This document shows positions 1 through 5,495 of a DNA stretch of 5,511 nucleotides, one piece after another. The notes beneath the pieces were generated by a model. The model was not told where the DNA came from and did no database searches. It was given only the letters and a program-made list of their open reading frames with translations. Position 1 is the first letter of the stretch; each line of letters starts with the position of its first letter. The position numbers were made by a program, and so were the translations under genes. Source of the stretch: Planctomycetales bacterium (GTDB lineage Bacteria > Planctomycetota > Phycisphaerae > SM23-33); the NCBI GenBank assembly GCA_030631125.1, contig DAOVLS010000184.1:1-5511 (forward strand), given 5' to 3'.

Positions 1-1
1 A

Positions 2-232
2 ATTGCTGCTGTGATGGTGCATCTTCGCCTGGAGCAGGCGTCCGTCCGGGCTGAAACTTATCGTCTGTCGGCCGGCCGGCACGAGGTCCGCCGAACATTG
101 TGGGACCAACAGATTCGCCTGGGCGAACTGGCGTCTCCGCGGCAGGTGAATCGGCGGGGGCGTCAGTTGGCGCTGGAGTTACTACCTCCGGGCGAATCTT
201 TTACAGGCGATCAGGTCGTCCAGAGAGATTGA
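2..232 (+). CDS. FtsL/FtsB-like septum protein, C-terminal part (5' end cut off by window)
   Basis: The frame is open to the left edge and ends at tandem stops TGA TAG (230-235). The first visible residues (IAAVMVHL) look like the end of a hydrophobic segment. A charged, probably coiled-coil stretch follows (RLEQASVRAETYRLSAGRHE, then LWDQQIRLGELASP). It ends in RQVNRRGRQLALELLPPGE. The order of membrane helix, short coiled coil, then a segment after 'LASP' ending in a 'LALEL-PP' motif resembles the C-terminal half of FtsL-type division proteins. These are bitopic proteins that pair with FtsB and FtsQ at the septum. An internal GTG (11) and ATG (14) exist, but the true start is probably upstream because the helix is incomplete. 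FtsL genes usually sit just before the ftsI penicillin-binding protein gene; here a repeat-filled spacer and an unrelated gene follow. The family call rests on pattern and length only, so another small coiled-coil membrane protein is possible. Confidence 0.5.
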   Translation: MAAVMVHLRLEQASVRAETYRLSAGRHEVRRTLWDQQIRLGELASPRQVNRRGRQLALELLPPGESFTGDQVVQRD

Positions 233-239
233 TAGAAAA

Positions 240-267
240 GGGACCAGGGATTTGGGATTAGGGACTG
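240..267. repeat. degenerate heptad array, GGGANNN x4
   Basis: Four exact-length 7-bp units, GGGACCA, GGGATTT, GGGATTA and GGGACTG, run back to back. The first starts 7 bp after the TGA stop of the upstream gene. GGGA is invariant and the last three positions vary. Degenerate heptanucleotide arrays of this kind are known as STRR sequences in filamentous cyanobacteria. I have seen similar GGGATTAGGGA-type strings in planctomycete intergenic DNA, so a dispersed genomic repeat is likely. No function can be read from it. Confidence 0.75.
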
Positions 268-282
268 GTACTTTGTAACAGG

Positions 283-300
283 TTATTTGATTTATTTGAT
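283..300. repeat. perfect 9-bp tandem duplication (TTATTTGAT x2)
   Basis: TTATTTGAT occurs at 283-291 and again at 292-300 without a mismatch. The second copy ends at the first base of the palindrome at 300-345. It could be a replication-slippage product or a target-site-like duplication left by insertion of the palindrome. The copies are adjacent rather than flanking the palindrome, which favours slippage. Confidence 0.6.
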
Positions 301-345
301 GGGTGCCATGCCCACCCCCGAAGACGGGTGAGGGCATGGCACCCA
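300..345. repeat. REP-like imperfect palindrome (46 bp hairpin)
   Basis: TGGGTGCCATGCCC (300-313) is the reverse complement of GGGCATGGCACCCA (332-345), giving a 14-bp perfect outer stem. Inside it ACCC (314-317) can pair with GGGT (326-329), leaving a 2-nt bulge (330-331) and an 8-nt loop (318-325). No T-run follows on either strand, so this is not a classical intrinsic terminator. 'GGGTGCCATGCCCAC...' palindromes recur in planctomycete intergenic DNA in my experience, and the call as a dispersed REP-like element rests on that. It could still slow transcription or protect the 3' end of the upstream transcript. Confidence 0.75.
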
Positions 346-351
346 GCAAAG

Positions 352-379
352 TTCGACATTCGTTATTCGCTGTTCGATA
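352..379. repeat. degenerate heptad array, TTCGNNN x4
   Basis: The units TTCGACA, TTCGTTA, TTCGCTG and TTCGATA follow one another with an exact 7-bp period; a fifth, decayed unit TTTCTTT may follow at 380-386. It has the same design as the GGGANNN array in this spacer (four constant and three variable bases, four units) but a different core. This suggests the same kind of generating process rather than chance. It begins 6 bp after the palindrome. Confidence 0.75.
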
Positions 380-403
380 TTTCTTTCCCGCTTCTGTAAC
401 AAC

Positions 404-430
404 CTCTGTGTTCTCCGTGCCCTCTGTGGT
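404..430. repeat. 9-bp array, CTCYGTGNN x3
   Basis: CTCTGTGTT, CTCCGTGCC and CTCTGTGGT run in perfect 9-bp register. The reverse complement reads ACCACAGAGGGCACGGAGAA..., a string I recognise from intergenic regions of planctomycetes and other environmental bacteria. When translated it often produces spurious 'TTEGTENTE'-like peptides, as it does here on the minus strand. It ends 11 bp before the ATG of the next gene and overlaps the in-frame stop TAG (430-432) that bounds that gene's reading frame. Confidence 0.75.
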
Positions 431-441
431 AGAACAAAGAC

Positions 442-2523
442 ATGCCCGACAAGGCCGATAAACTCGTCGAACTGGCAAGACGGGAATTCCCCAACCTGCT
501 GCCATTCACTGCCGCCGAGGAAAAGATGCTCCGCGCCGCGGTAAAAGGCGAAACCGCCGTATGCGGCCCAGTGATTAATCAGGCTGGCCTCGAACTGCTA
601 AATGCCAACCTTACTGAAGAAAACAAAGGAAGCCCGATACGTCAGGCGAAGGCCAATCTTTGGCGAAAGTGGCGCCTCGATGGGCCACGCGGTGCCGTCA
701 AGTGGGACAAGGACCGCACCATCCGCGCCAAAATCATCCGCTGGCTGTGCACAGACGCCGAAGCGCAAAAACTGGTTGATCTCGAAGGCGTACAGGTCGA
801 GGCCGCGAGGATTGAAGAAAAAATTGACTTGGGCTTTGCAACCGTCCCCTTCCCTTTAGCACTGTTTTCCTGCGCAGTGCCAGATGGCATTGATCTAATG
901 GGTGCAGAAACGCGCAGCCTGTACTTCAACAGAAGTCACATCGGCCCCACCAGTGAAGGAAACGAAGATAACGTCGTTCTCATCCACGCCGACGGTCTGA
1001 CTGTCCGCAGCGTTTTATCACTGCATAGCGCTGTTGTGCGCGGCGAGGTCAGGCTACCCGGTGCGAAAATTACAGGCGACATGGTTTGCATCGGCGGGCA
1101 GTTTGAAAACGAAAATGGATATGCACTGAACGCCGACAGTGCCGAAATCGGTGGGGCAGTCTTTCTCAATGAAAACTTTCGCGCAATAGGTGAGGTCCGG
1201 CTGCTCGGAGCGAAGATTACAGGCGTCCTGGTCTGCTGTGGCGGGCGATTCGAAAACGAGGTTGGAGAAGAACCAAAGGCACTGAGTGCCGACAGGGCCG
1301 AAATCGGCGGGGATGTCTTTCTCAATGAAGGTTTCCATGCTACAGGCGAGGTCCGGCTGCCCAGTGCAAAAATTACAGGCGACATGGTTTGCATCGGCGG
1401 GCAGTTTGAAAACGAAAACGGTGATGCACTGAGCGCCGACGGGGTCGAAATCGGTGGGAGTGTCTTTCTCAATACAGGCTTCCACGCTACAGGCGAGGTC
1501 CGGCTATCCGGTGCGAAGATTAGGGGCCAACTGTCCTGCCGCGGCGGGTGGTTTGAAAACGAAAACGGAGACGCGTTGATCGCCGACGAGGTCGAAATCG
1601 GTGGGGGTGTCTTTCTTAATAAAGGCTTCCGCACCACTGGCGAGGTCAGGCTGCTCGGTGCGAAAATTACAGGTGACCTGTCCTGCCGCGGCGGGCGGTT
1701 TGAAAACGAAAATGGAGATGCACTGAGCACCGAGAGGGCCAAAATCGGCGGCAGACTTTTTCTGGATGGTGGTTTCCGTATTACCGGACAGTTGAACCTC
1801 ATAGATGCCAGAGTGGGTGTGTTACTGGATAGCGAGGACAAGAAATACTGGCCTGAAGCGGGGAATCTCCGTATTGGCGGCTTTGAGTACGGGGCTATTA
1901 CGAGCGGTTCTCCGACAGATGCGAAAACCCGCAAGGAATGGCTGGAGAGGCAGTATCCGAAGGATGCCAAACGGGAAAATAATCTGTTTCGCCCGCAGCC
2001 GTATGAGCAGTTAGCAAAGGTTCTTCGTTTGGCCGGGCACAAGGGCGAGTCGCGTAAAATCCTCTTGGCTGGAGAGGATGCTCGCAGGAAATACAGCCGG
2101 ATGAACTGGCTCAGGCGGTTTGTCCATTGGCTCTTCAAATGGTCTGTGGGGTACGGTTATCGCCTTTGGTTGGCGCTTATATGGCTGGCGGTGTTTGTCG
2201 GGATAGGAACAACGATTTACTGGGATGGACCAGCCCGCGGGCTTATCGAGCCGGCAAAAGAGCGGGTCTATCTGGACAAGGACTACAAAGAAACGGGGCA
2301 ACTTCCCAAAGAATACCCGAAATTCTGTGCTCCGATATATTCGCTGGACTGTTTTATTCCGCTGGTGGACCTGCATCAGGAAGATTACTGGCATCCCTCT
2401 CCGCACTGCCGGTGGAAATGGCCGCTGTGGGGATACCTGTGGTTTCATATAATCGCAGGTTGGTTACTTACTTACGCCGTCGTTGCCGGCATAACGAAGG
2501 CCGTGCGTCGGCGGGAGGATTAA
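442..2523 (+). CDS. beta-helix repeat membrane protein (family often labelled 'membrane-associated oxidoreductase'; function unknown)
   Basis: This is a 693-residue protein. The N-terminal 170 residues match what I know of the family (PFTAAEEKMLRAA; RTIRAKIIRWL; a 'VDLEGVQVEAARIEEKIDL' strand region; FATVPFPLALFSC). Residues 201-448 are five repeats of 49, 52, 49, 49 and 49 residues (GEVRL-GAKITG...C.GG.FENENG.AL.AD..EIGG.VFLN), probably two beta-helix turns each, with a decayed sixth from 449. Residues 517-551 look helical (PYEQLAKVLRLAGHKGESRK). Two membrane helices follow at about 575-594 and 664-685, separated by a loop with YSLDCFIPLVDLHQEDYW (633-650). There is no signal peptide, so the repeats are probably cytoplasmic. 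I see no cofactor-binding or catalytic motif, so the database label 'oxidoreductase' is unsupported here. ATG 442 is the first start after stop TAG 430-432 and keeps the conserved N-terminus. No Shine-Dalgarno precedes it: the upstream bases are AGAACAAAGAC. Confidence 0.85.
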   Translation: MPDKADKLVELARREFPNLLPFTAAEEKMLRAAVKGETAVCGPVINQAGLELLNANLTEENKGSPIRQAKANLWRKWRLDGPRGAVKWDKDRTIRAKIIRWLCTDAEAQKLVDLEGVQVEAARIEEKIDLGFATVPFPLALFSCAVPDGIDLMGAETRSLYFNRSHIGPTSEGNEDNVVLIHADGLTVRSVLSLHSAVVRGEVRLPGAKITGDMVCIGGQFENENGYALNADSAEIGGAVFLNENFRAIGEVRLLGAKITGVLVCCGGRFENEVGEEPKALSADRAEIGGDVFLNEGFHATGEVRLPSAKITGDMVCIGGQFENENGDALSADGVEIGGSVFLNTGFHATGEVRLSGAKIRGQLSCRGGWFENENGDALIADEVEIGGGVFLNKGFRTTGEVRLLGAKITGDLSCRGGRFENENGDALSTERAKIGGRLFLDGGFRITGQLNLIDARVGVLLDSEDKKYWPEAGNLRIGGFEYGAITSGSPTDAKTRKEWLERQYPKDAKRENNLFRPQPYEQLAKVLRLAGHKGESRKILLAGEDARRKYSRMNWLRRFVHWLFKWSVGYGYRLWLALIWLAVFVGIGTTIYWDGPARGLIEPAKERVYLDKDYKETGQLPKEYPKFCAPIYSLDCFIPLVDLHQEDYWHPSPHCRWKWPLWGYLWFHIIAGWLLTYAVVAGITKAVRRRED
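1042..1785 (+). repeat. five tandem 147-bp units inside the beta-helix gene
   Basis: Units start at 1042, 1189, 1345, 1492 and 1639. All are 147 bp except the second, which is 156 bp because it carries three extra codons (around residues 276-279, GEEP). Units 1 and 3 differ at about 22 of 147 positions by hand count. They share an identical 50-bp block (1066-1115 and 1369-1418). A diverged, partial sixth unit begins at 1786. Each unit has a cysteine at the same place (C216, C265, C317, C366, C415; unit 2 has C265-C266). Similarity this high at the DNA level, including silent sites, indicates recent duplication or gene conversion rather than an ancient array. Confidence 0.9.
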
Positions 2524-2552
2524 CCGCTCCGGCATGGGGGTATGGAATCTGC

Positions 2553-2581
2553 TTTTCAATGTTTAGGATTCGTGGTATAAT
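2553..2581 (+). promoter_or_regulatory. sigma-70-type promoter with extended -10 for the PEP-CTERM gene
   Basis: The -10 hexamer TATAAT (2576-2581) is a perfect consensus and is preceded by TGG (2573-2575), giving an extended -10 (TGnTATAAT). With a 17-bp spacer the -35 position reads TTTTCA (2553-2558), four of six consensus bases. Transcription would start near 2588, leaving a leader of about 53 nt before ATG 2641. It lies just after the stop of the beta-helix gene (2521-2523), so the two genes need not be co-transcribed. Confidence 0.65.
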
Positions 2582-2629
2582 ACTTATGTAAATATTTTGA
2601 CGGATTTGTAACTTTCGGATGTAATTTGC

Positions 2630-2636
2630 AAGGAGG
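2630..2636 (+). promoter_or_regulatory. Shine-Dalgarno sequence deciding the start at 2641
   Basis: AAGGAGG at 2630-2636 sits 4 nt before ATG 2641. An in-frame TTG at 2626 would start inside or upstream of this site and would add MQGGI to the protein, so ATG 2641 is preferred. The match to the 16S rRNA tail is strong and contrasts with the gene upstream, which has none. Confidence 0.8.
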
Positions 2637-2640
2637 AATA

Positions 2641-3924
2641 ATGGCCGCTCAAGTAACTATATTCGCGCCGATACGCATCGTCACGTGGTTATTCGGGCCA
2701 AAGTGGTTTCTCATGTTTGTACTGCCGGCGATTGTCTGTTTCCCGCATGTATCAATGGCACAGCAGAATCTCGACTGGCCGCCGCTTTTCGACTGGTGTG
2801 TTACTCCGATCCACGCCGGCGGGACATACTCACCTCTTACGCTGCCCAGCGGGTTTCACGCCGTTCACGAGGAGATCACTCCCGTACCTTTGCCCGGCGC
2901 GTGGAGGGCTGCGGACGATCCACGATATCAAGTCCTTTATGACGAACTGTTTGCCCAGAATCGCCCCCTGGGTTTGAGGCTTACGCCATACACCAGTCCG
3001 ATTCACGGCACCAAGGACCCCGGCGCCTTGGCTACTGTTATGGACATGGTGGCGAGGTTGAATTATGTCTTTGCTGATTTTGAGCCGACGGCCGGAACGG
3101 AAGCGAATGAGGATACGCTGGCCATGGTCCTGCAGGTTCGATCACACAGCAACCCGGCGGTAAATGGCGCCTTCGTCGGTAACTACATGTATTACCCCGG
3201 CGCCAGTGACAAGTCGAACCCCTATCCGAGTCAGACGGATCGTTCCGACAGGGACGCCTTTTATCGCACGAGCGGACTGAATGTCGCCATGCCCAATATC
3301 TATCAATATTCGTATTATGTGAAACACACGCACTCGACGACATGGGGTTCCGACGTCGCGCCGAACGTGCGAGCGGCAATGTTCTGGGCGCCGATTGAAA
3401 AAGTCTCCGTAGCCAAACGGGCGCTGCCCGATGGGCATCAATTGATTCCCTGGGTCGGAAATTTCGTCAAAAGAGACCCTCACGTAGCCGAGCCCCTTCC
3501 TCGTCCGGATATCGCCAGGTTGCTCCAGCACGTCCGGCTGAGAGGTGCGGACGGATACTATATGTGGCGATCATCAGATGAGAACTACGACAACGAAAAG
3601 TTCAAGACCGACATGATCGAAGCGTGGACCAGCCTGGACTGGCTGTTCGATACAGACGGCGGTGTTGAGGTACTGAACCTGGAGACGGATAAGACCGGGG
3701 GTGTGCAATGGTCGGGCGTATCGACTGAGAAGGGAGTTGTCATTCTGATAAGCAATCTGGGTAACAGTGCGGTGAGGATACCACTACCGGACGTCGAAGG
3801 ATTACCCGACTTTTCACCCTGGGTTGTTCCCGGCGAACACCATATCATCATCGTCCCCGAACCGGCGACGCTGTCGCTGCTGGCCCTTGGCGGGTTGGCC
3901 CTCCTTCGCCGCCGCAGGTCATGA
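2641..3924 (+). CDS. exported PEP-CTERM protein with probable TIM-barrel, glycosidase-like domain
   Basis: This is a 427-residue protein. The N-terminal signal peptide has a hydrophobic core around residues 22-37 (WFLMFVLPAIVCFPHV) and a likely cleavage site after VSMA (A40|Q41). Residues 45-335 show alternating strand and helix blocks typical of a (beta/alpha)8 barrel: GLRLTPYTSP (111-120), YVFADFEP (142-149), FVGNYMYYPG (178-187), LNVAMPNIYQYSYY (213-226) and GADGYYMWRSSD (302-313). D146 and E148 at a strand end are candidate catalytic or binding residues. Residues 340-404 look like a small beta domain, as in many glycoside hydrolases. The tail has VPEP (405-408), a hydrophobic stretch and RRRR, a PEP-CTERM signal recognised by exosortase for sorting to the cell envelope. 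Substrate and family are not recognised, and hydrolase activity is an inference. It has its own promoter and ribosome binding site. Confidence 0.85.
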   Translation: MAAQVTIFAPIRIVTWLFGPKWFLMFVLPAIVCFPHVSMAQQNLDWPPLFDWCVTPIHAGGTYSPLTLPSGFHAVHEEITPVPLPGAWRAADDPRYQVLYDELFAQNRPLGLRLTPYTSPIHGTKDPGALATVMDMVARLNYVFADFEPTAGTEANEDTLAMVLQVRSHSNPAVNGAFVGNYMYYPGASDKSNPYPSQTDRSDRDAFYRTSGLNVAMPNIYQYSYYVKHTHSTTWGSDVAPNVRAAMFWAPIEKVSVAKRALPDGHQLIPWVGNFVKRDPHVAEPLPRPDIARLLQHVRLRGADGYYMWRSSDENYDNEKFKTDMIEAWTSLDWLFDTDGGVEVLNLETDKTGGVQWSGVSTEKGVVILISNLGNSAVRIPLPDVEGLPDFSPWVVPGEHHIIIVPEPATLSLLALGGLALLRRRRS

Positions 3925-3963
3925 GAACATGGTGACGGAGGGGTTGTTGATGAGGCAGCATAG

Positions 3964-3991
3964 AGGACTGGCCACTTAAGTGGCCAGTCCT
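3964..3991. other. perfect 28-bp palindrome, possible atypical terminator
   Basis: AGGACTGGCCAC (3964-3975), TTAA, then GTGGCCAGTCCT (3980-3991) form a 12-bp perfect stem with a 4-nt loop. The loop is itself symmetric, so the whole is a dyad. It starts 39 nt after the stop of the PEP-CTERM gene, the right place for transcript termination or 3'-end stabilisation. The following bases (TGTGGG) have no T-run, and the minus-strand side has none either, so it is not a canonical intrinsic terminator. A protein-binding operator or a mobile palindrome are alternatives. Confidence 0.7.
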
Positions 3992-4259
3992 TGTGGGCCT
4001 TGTCGGGACCTTTCGCGCCCCGCCGAGCGATACAAAAGAACATTATCCGCTCTGATGCTTCACATCTTCCCGTGTATCAGGATTGACAATAGAGGGTAGG
4101 CTGGGACGGAGTCTCGCCTTTTTCTGAGGCTTGGTAAGCATCACCGGGCTGGTTCGCAAGGAACTGCCGAAGAAGTAATTTACGTCCTGCGCGGCGGGGC
4201 TCCTGTCCTGCCGCGAAACGAAAAGTCAAATCGACACGGCGCAAGATTCGTGGCCCCTT
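3992..4259. other. gene-free stretch of the convergent spacer
   Basis: I find no credible gene, tRNA or promoter here. The only structure is a weaker hairpin at 4190-4215: CGCGGC (4190-4195) pairs with GCCGCG (4210-4215), extended by GGG (4196-4198) against CCT (4207-4209) with one G-U pair, around an 8-nt loop. No T-run follows on either strand. The rest shows no repeat or codon-like pattern. It may be trailer sequence or a decayed remnant. Confidence 0.5.
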
Positions 4260-4285
4260 AAAAAACCCCGCCGTGCCGGACGGCG
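4260..4285 (-). terminator. intrinsic terminator of the minus-strand gene
   Basis: Read on the minus strand, CGCCGT (4285-4280), loop CCGGC and ACGGCG (4274-4269) form a 6-bp GC-rich stem. It is followed by GGGG-type bases and then six Ts (4265-4260). The hairpin begins 4 nt after the TAA stop at 4292-4290. The stem, loop and T-tract are all present and in the expected order, so rho-independent termination of the leftward gene is likely. Read rightwards it gives an A-run before the stem and would not stop transcripts from the PEP-CTERM gene. Confidence 0.8.
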
Positions 4286-4289
4286 AGAT

Positions 4290-5495
4290 TTACGGTCTCT
4301 TCCGAACCTCTACCCCAAGCACTCTCGCTGCAATGTCAGTATATGCCGAACTCATTGCCTCAACGAAAGCAGACTCCGGGGCCAGGCCGATAACAAACTG
4401 GTTGGGCACGGCCGTCATGTACCTCTCGAGATTTTTTCGGCCGAAGCCGAAGACCGTCATGTTACCCTCCATCGGCCAGTAGGAGTCCACGGCCTCGTCG
4501 GGCTGGCAGTGGACCAGGTAGAGGACGCGTTTGAGTTTTTCGTCGCCAAAGGCGACCCATTCGGGGTCTCCCAGCGTCGCAATCCAACTTTCGGCGGCCT
4601 TGGTGCGCACGTCGGGCGGTCGAATGCAGAAGTCGCTGTCGAGGCCTAACTTTCCGCCGGGTGTACCCTCATAGAGGAACCAGTAGGGTCCAGCCGCCCT
4701 GGTAACCGTCAGGCGGGCAAAGTTCGGGAAGATATCCCACCGACATGCCCACTTGTCATCCCTGGACTGCGAAACGATTCGGGCTTTTATCGGCCCGTCG
4801 GCATCGAGCCGGCTGACGCATTCGGTATTGCCGGGATGGAAGTAGCCATCGGGATACACCAGGTTCGGAATGCCGCGGTAGTGCCCGGCTGACCCGCCAC
4901 TGGGACGGTAGGATATCCAGTCGTTGCCGTCGGCGTCGAACAGCGATGCGAAACCGCCCCCCTGTTTGTGGTAAAGGTACGTTCCGCCCGGCGTGGCGAT
5001 CTTGTAACTTGCCTGGCCCCGGTGTTGCACGTCATCGGTTACGGTTACCTGCGGCTTGGACAAGGACGGTCTGGTCCGGGTCTGACCTCCAAAGTACACC
5101 TGGAAGCGGCGCGTCGTGCCGCGAACCGTCTCGCCGCCAAGCACCAACGTCAACGTCCCCGCCGCATGGCTGGCGGCGTCGAAGGTATCAGACCTGTCGA
5201 ACTGCCAGGCGACGGCCTCGCCCACCTTGCCGCCGTCGGGCTTGACTTCAACGACCGCCAGCGCGGCTTCGTCGAACTTTATTTGCCCGCCCGGAGTCCG
5301 GGCAGCCGGCGTGCTGAAATTCAGTTCGATTTCCACCGGACGATCATGTCGGGCGCATTCGCCGGAGTCGATCTCTATCGCGAGCCTGAGGGGCGAATGC
5401 GCATCGTGCCAACTCGCCGGTTTGTCGCAGGCGAATTGCCCGCAGAGTAACCGCATCATAACCATGCTCCAGACGCCCCGCCCACCATTTATCAT
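4290..5495 (-). CDS. uncharacterised two-domain protein, probably exported (planctomycete-type family)
   Basis: The product has 401 residues from ATG 5495 to TAA 4290. Residues about 30-136 look like a beta-sandwich (RPVEIELNF; FDEAALAVVEV; FDAASHAAGTLTLVL; RRFQVYF). I know this pattern from secreted planctomycete proteins. Residues about 165-401 form a second aromatic-rich domain: GGGFASLFDADGNDWISY (179-196), YRGIPNLVYPDGYFHPG (206-222), WDIFPNFARLTV (253-264), YWFLYEGTPGGKL (271-283), SYWPMEGNMTVFGFGR (338-353). I cannot assign an activity; polymer binding or degradation is a guess. The start is uncertain. The frame is open to the window edge (5511), GGAG lies 10 nt before ATG 5495, and a second ATG occurs at 5465. 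The N-terminus (MINGGRGVWSMVMMRLLCGQ) lacks a clean signal peptide, although the family is usually secreted. It converges on the PEP-CTERM gene and ends at its own terminator. Confidence 0.8.
   Translation of the reverse strand: MINGGRGVWSMVMMRLLCGQFACDKPASWHDAHSPLRLAIEIDSGECARHDRPVEIELNFSTPAARTPGGQIKFDEAALAVVEVKPDGGKVGEAVAWQFDRSDTFDAASHAAGTLTLVLGGETVRGTTRRFQVYFGGQTRTRPSLSKPQVTVTDDVQHRGQASYKIATPGGTYLYHKQGGGFASLFDADGNDWISYRPSGGSAGHYRGIPNLVYPDGYFHPGNTECVSRLDADGPIKARIVSQSRDDKWACRWDIFPNFARLTVTRAAGPYWFLYEGTPGGKLGLDSDFCIRPPDVRTKAAESWIATLGDPEWVAFGDEKLKRVLYLVHCQPDEAVDSYWPMEGNMTVFGFGRKNLERYMTAVPNQFVIGLAPESAFVEAMSSAYTDIAARVLGVEVRKRP

Noticed and set aside
300..345. CRISPR repeat or intrinsic terminator
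   Set aside because: There is only one copy with no spacers, so not CRISPR; there is no T-run on either side, so not a standard terminator. A REP-like palindrome fits better.
182..505. 107-residue minus-strand frame containing the peptide TTEGTENTE
   Set aside because: It runs through the palindrome and the CTCYGTGNN array; the peptide is a translation of that repeat, a known source of false genes.
936..2138. 400-residue open frame on the minus strand opposite the beta-helix gene
   Set aside because: It is a shadow of the repeated plus-strand gene. Its length arises because the 147-bp units are copies, so a stop-free antisense frame is copied with them. The product is Ser/Pro/Arg-rich and shows no domain.
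3950..3979. Nine-codon frame ATG...TAA with a GGAGGGG sequence 6 nt upstream, ending in the palindrome loop
   Set aside because: The spacing is good and would resemble a leader peptide, but no gene follows on the plus strand for it to regulate, so coincidence is more likely.
4083..4088. Perfect TTGACA -35 hexamer on the plus strand
   Set aside because: There is no acceptable -10 sequence 15-19 bp downstream and no plus-strand gene follows.
4946..5450. Two plus-strand open frames (99 and 160 codons) opposite the minus-strand gene
   Set aside because: They are Arg/Pro-rich antisense shadows of a gene with clear domain-like motifs and its own terminator.
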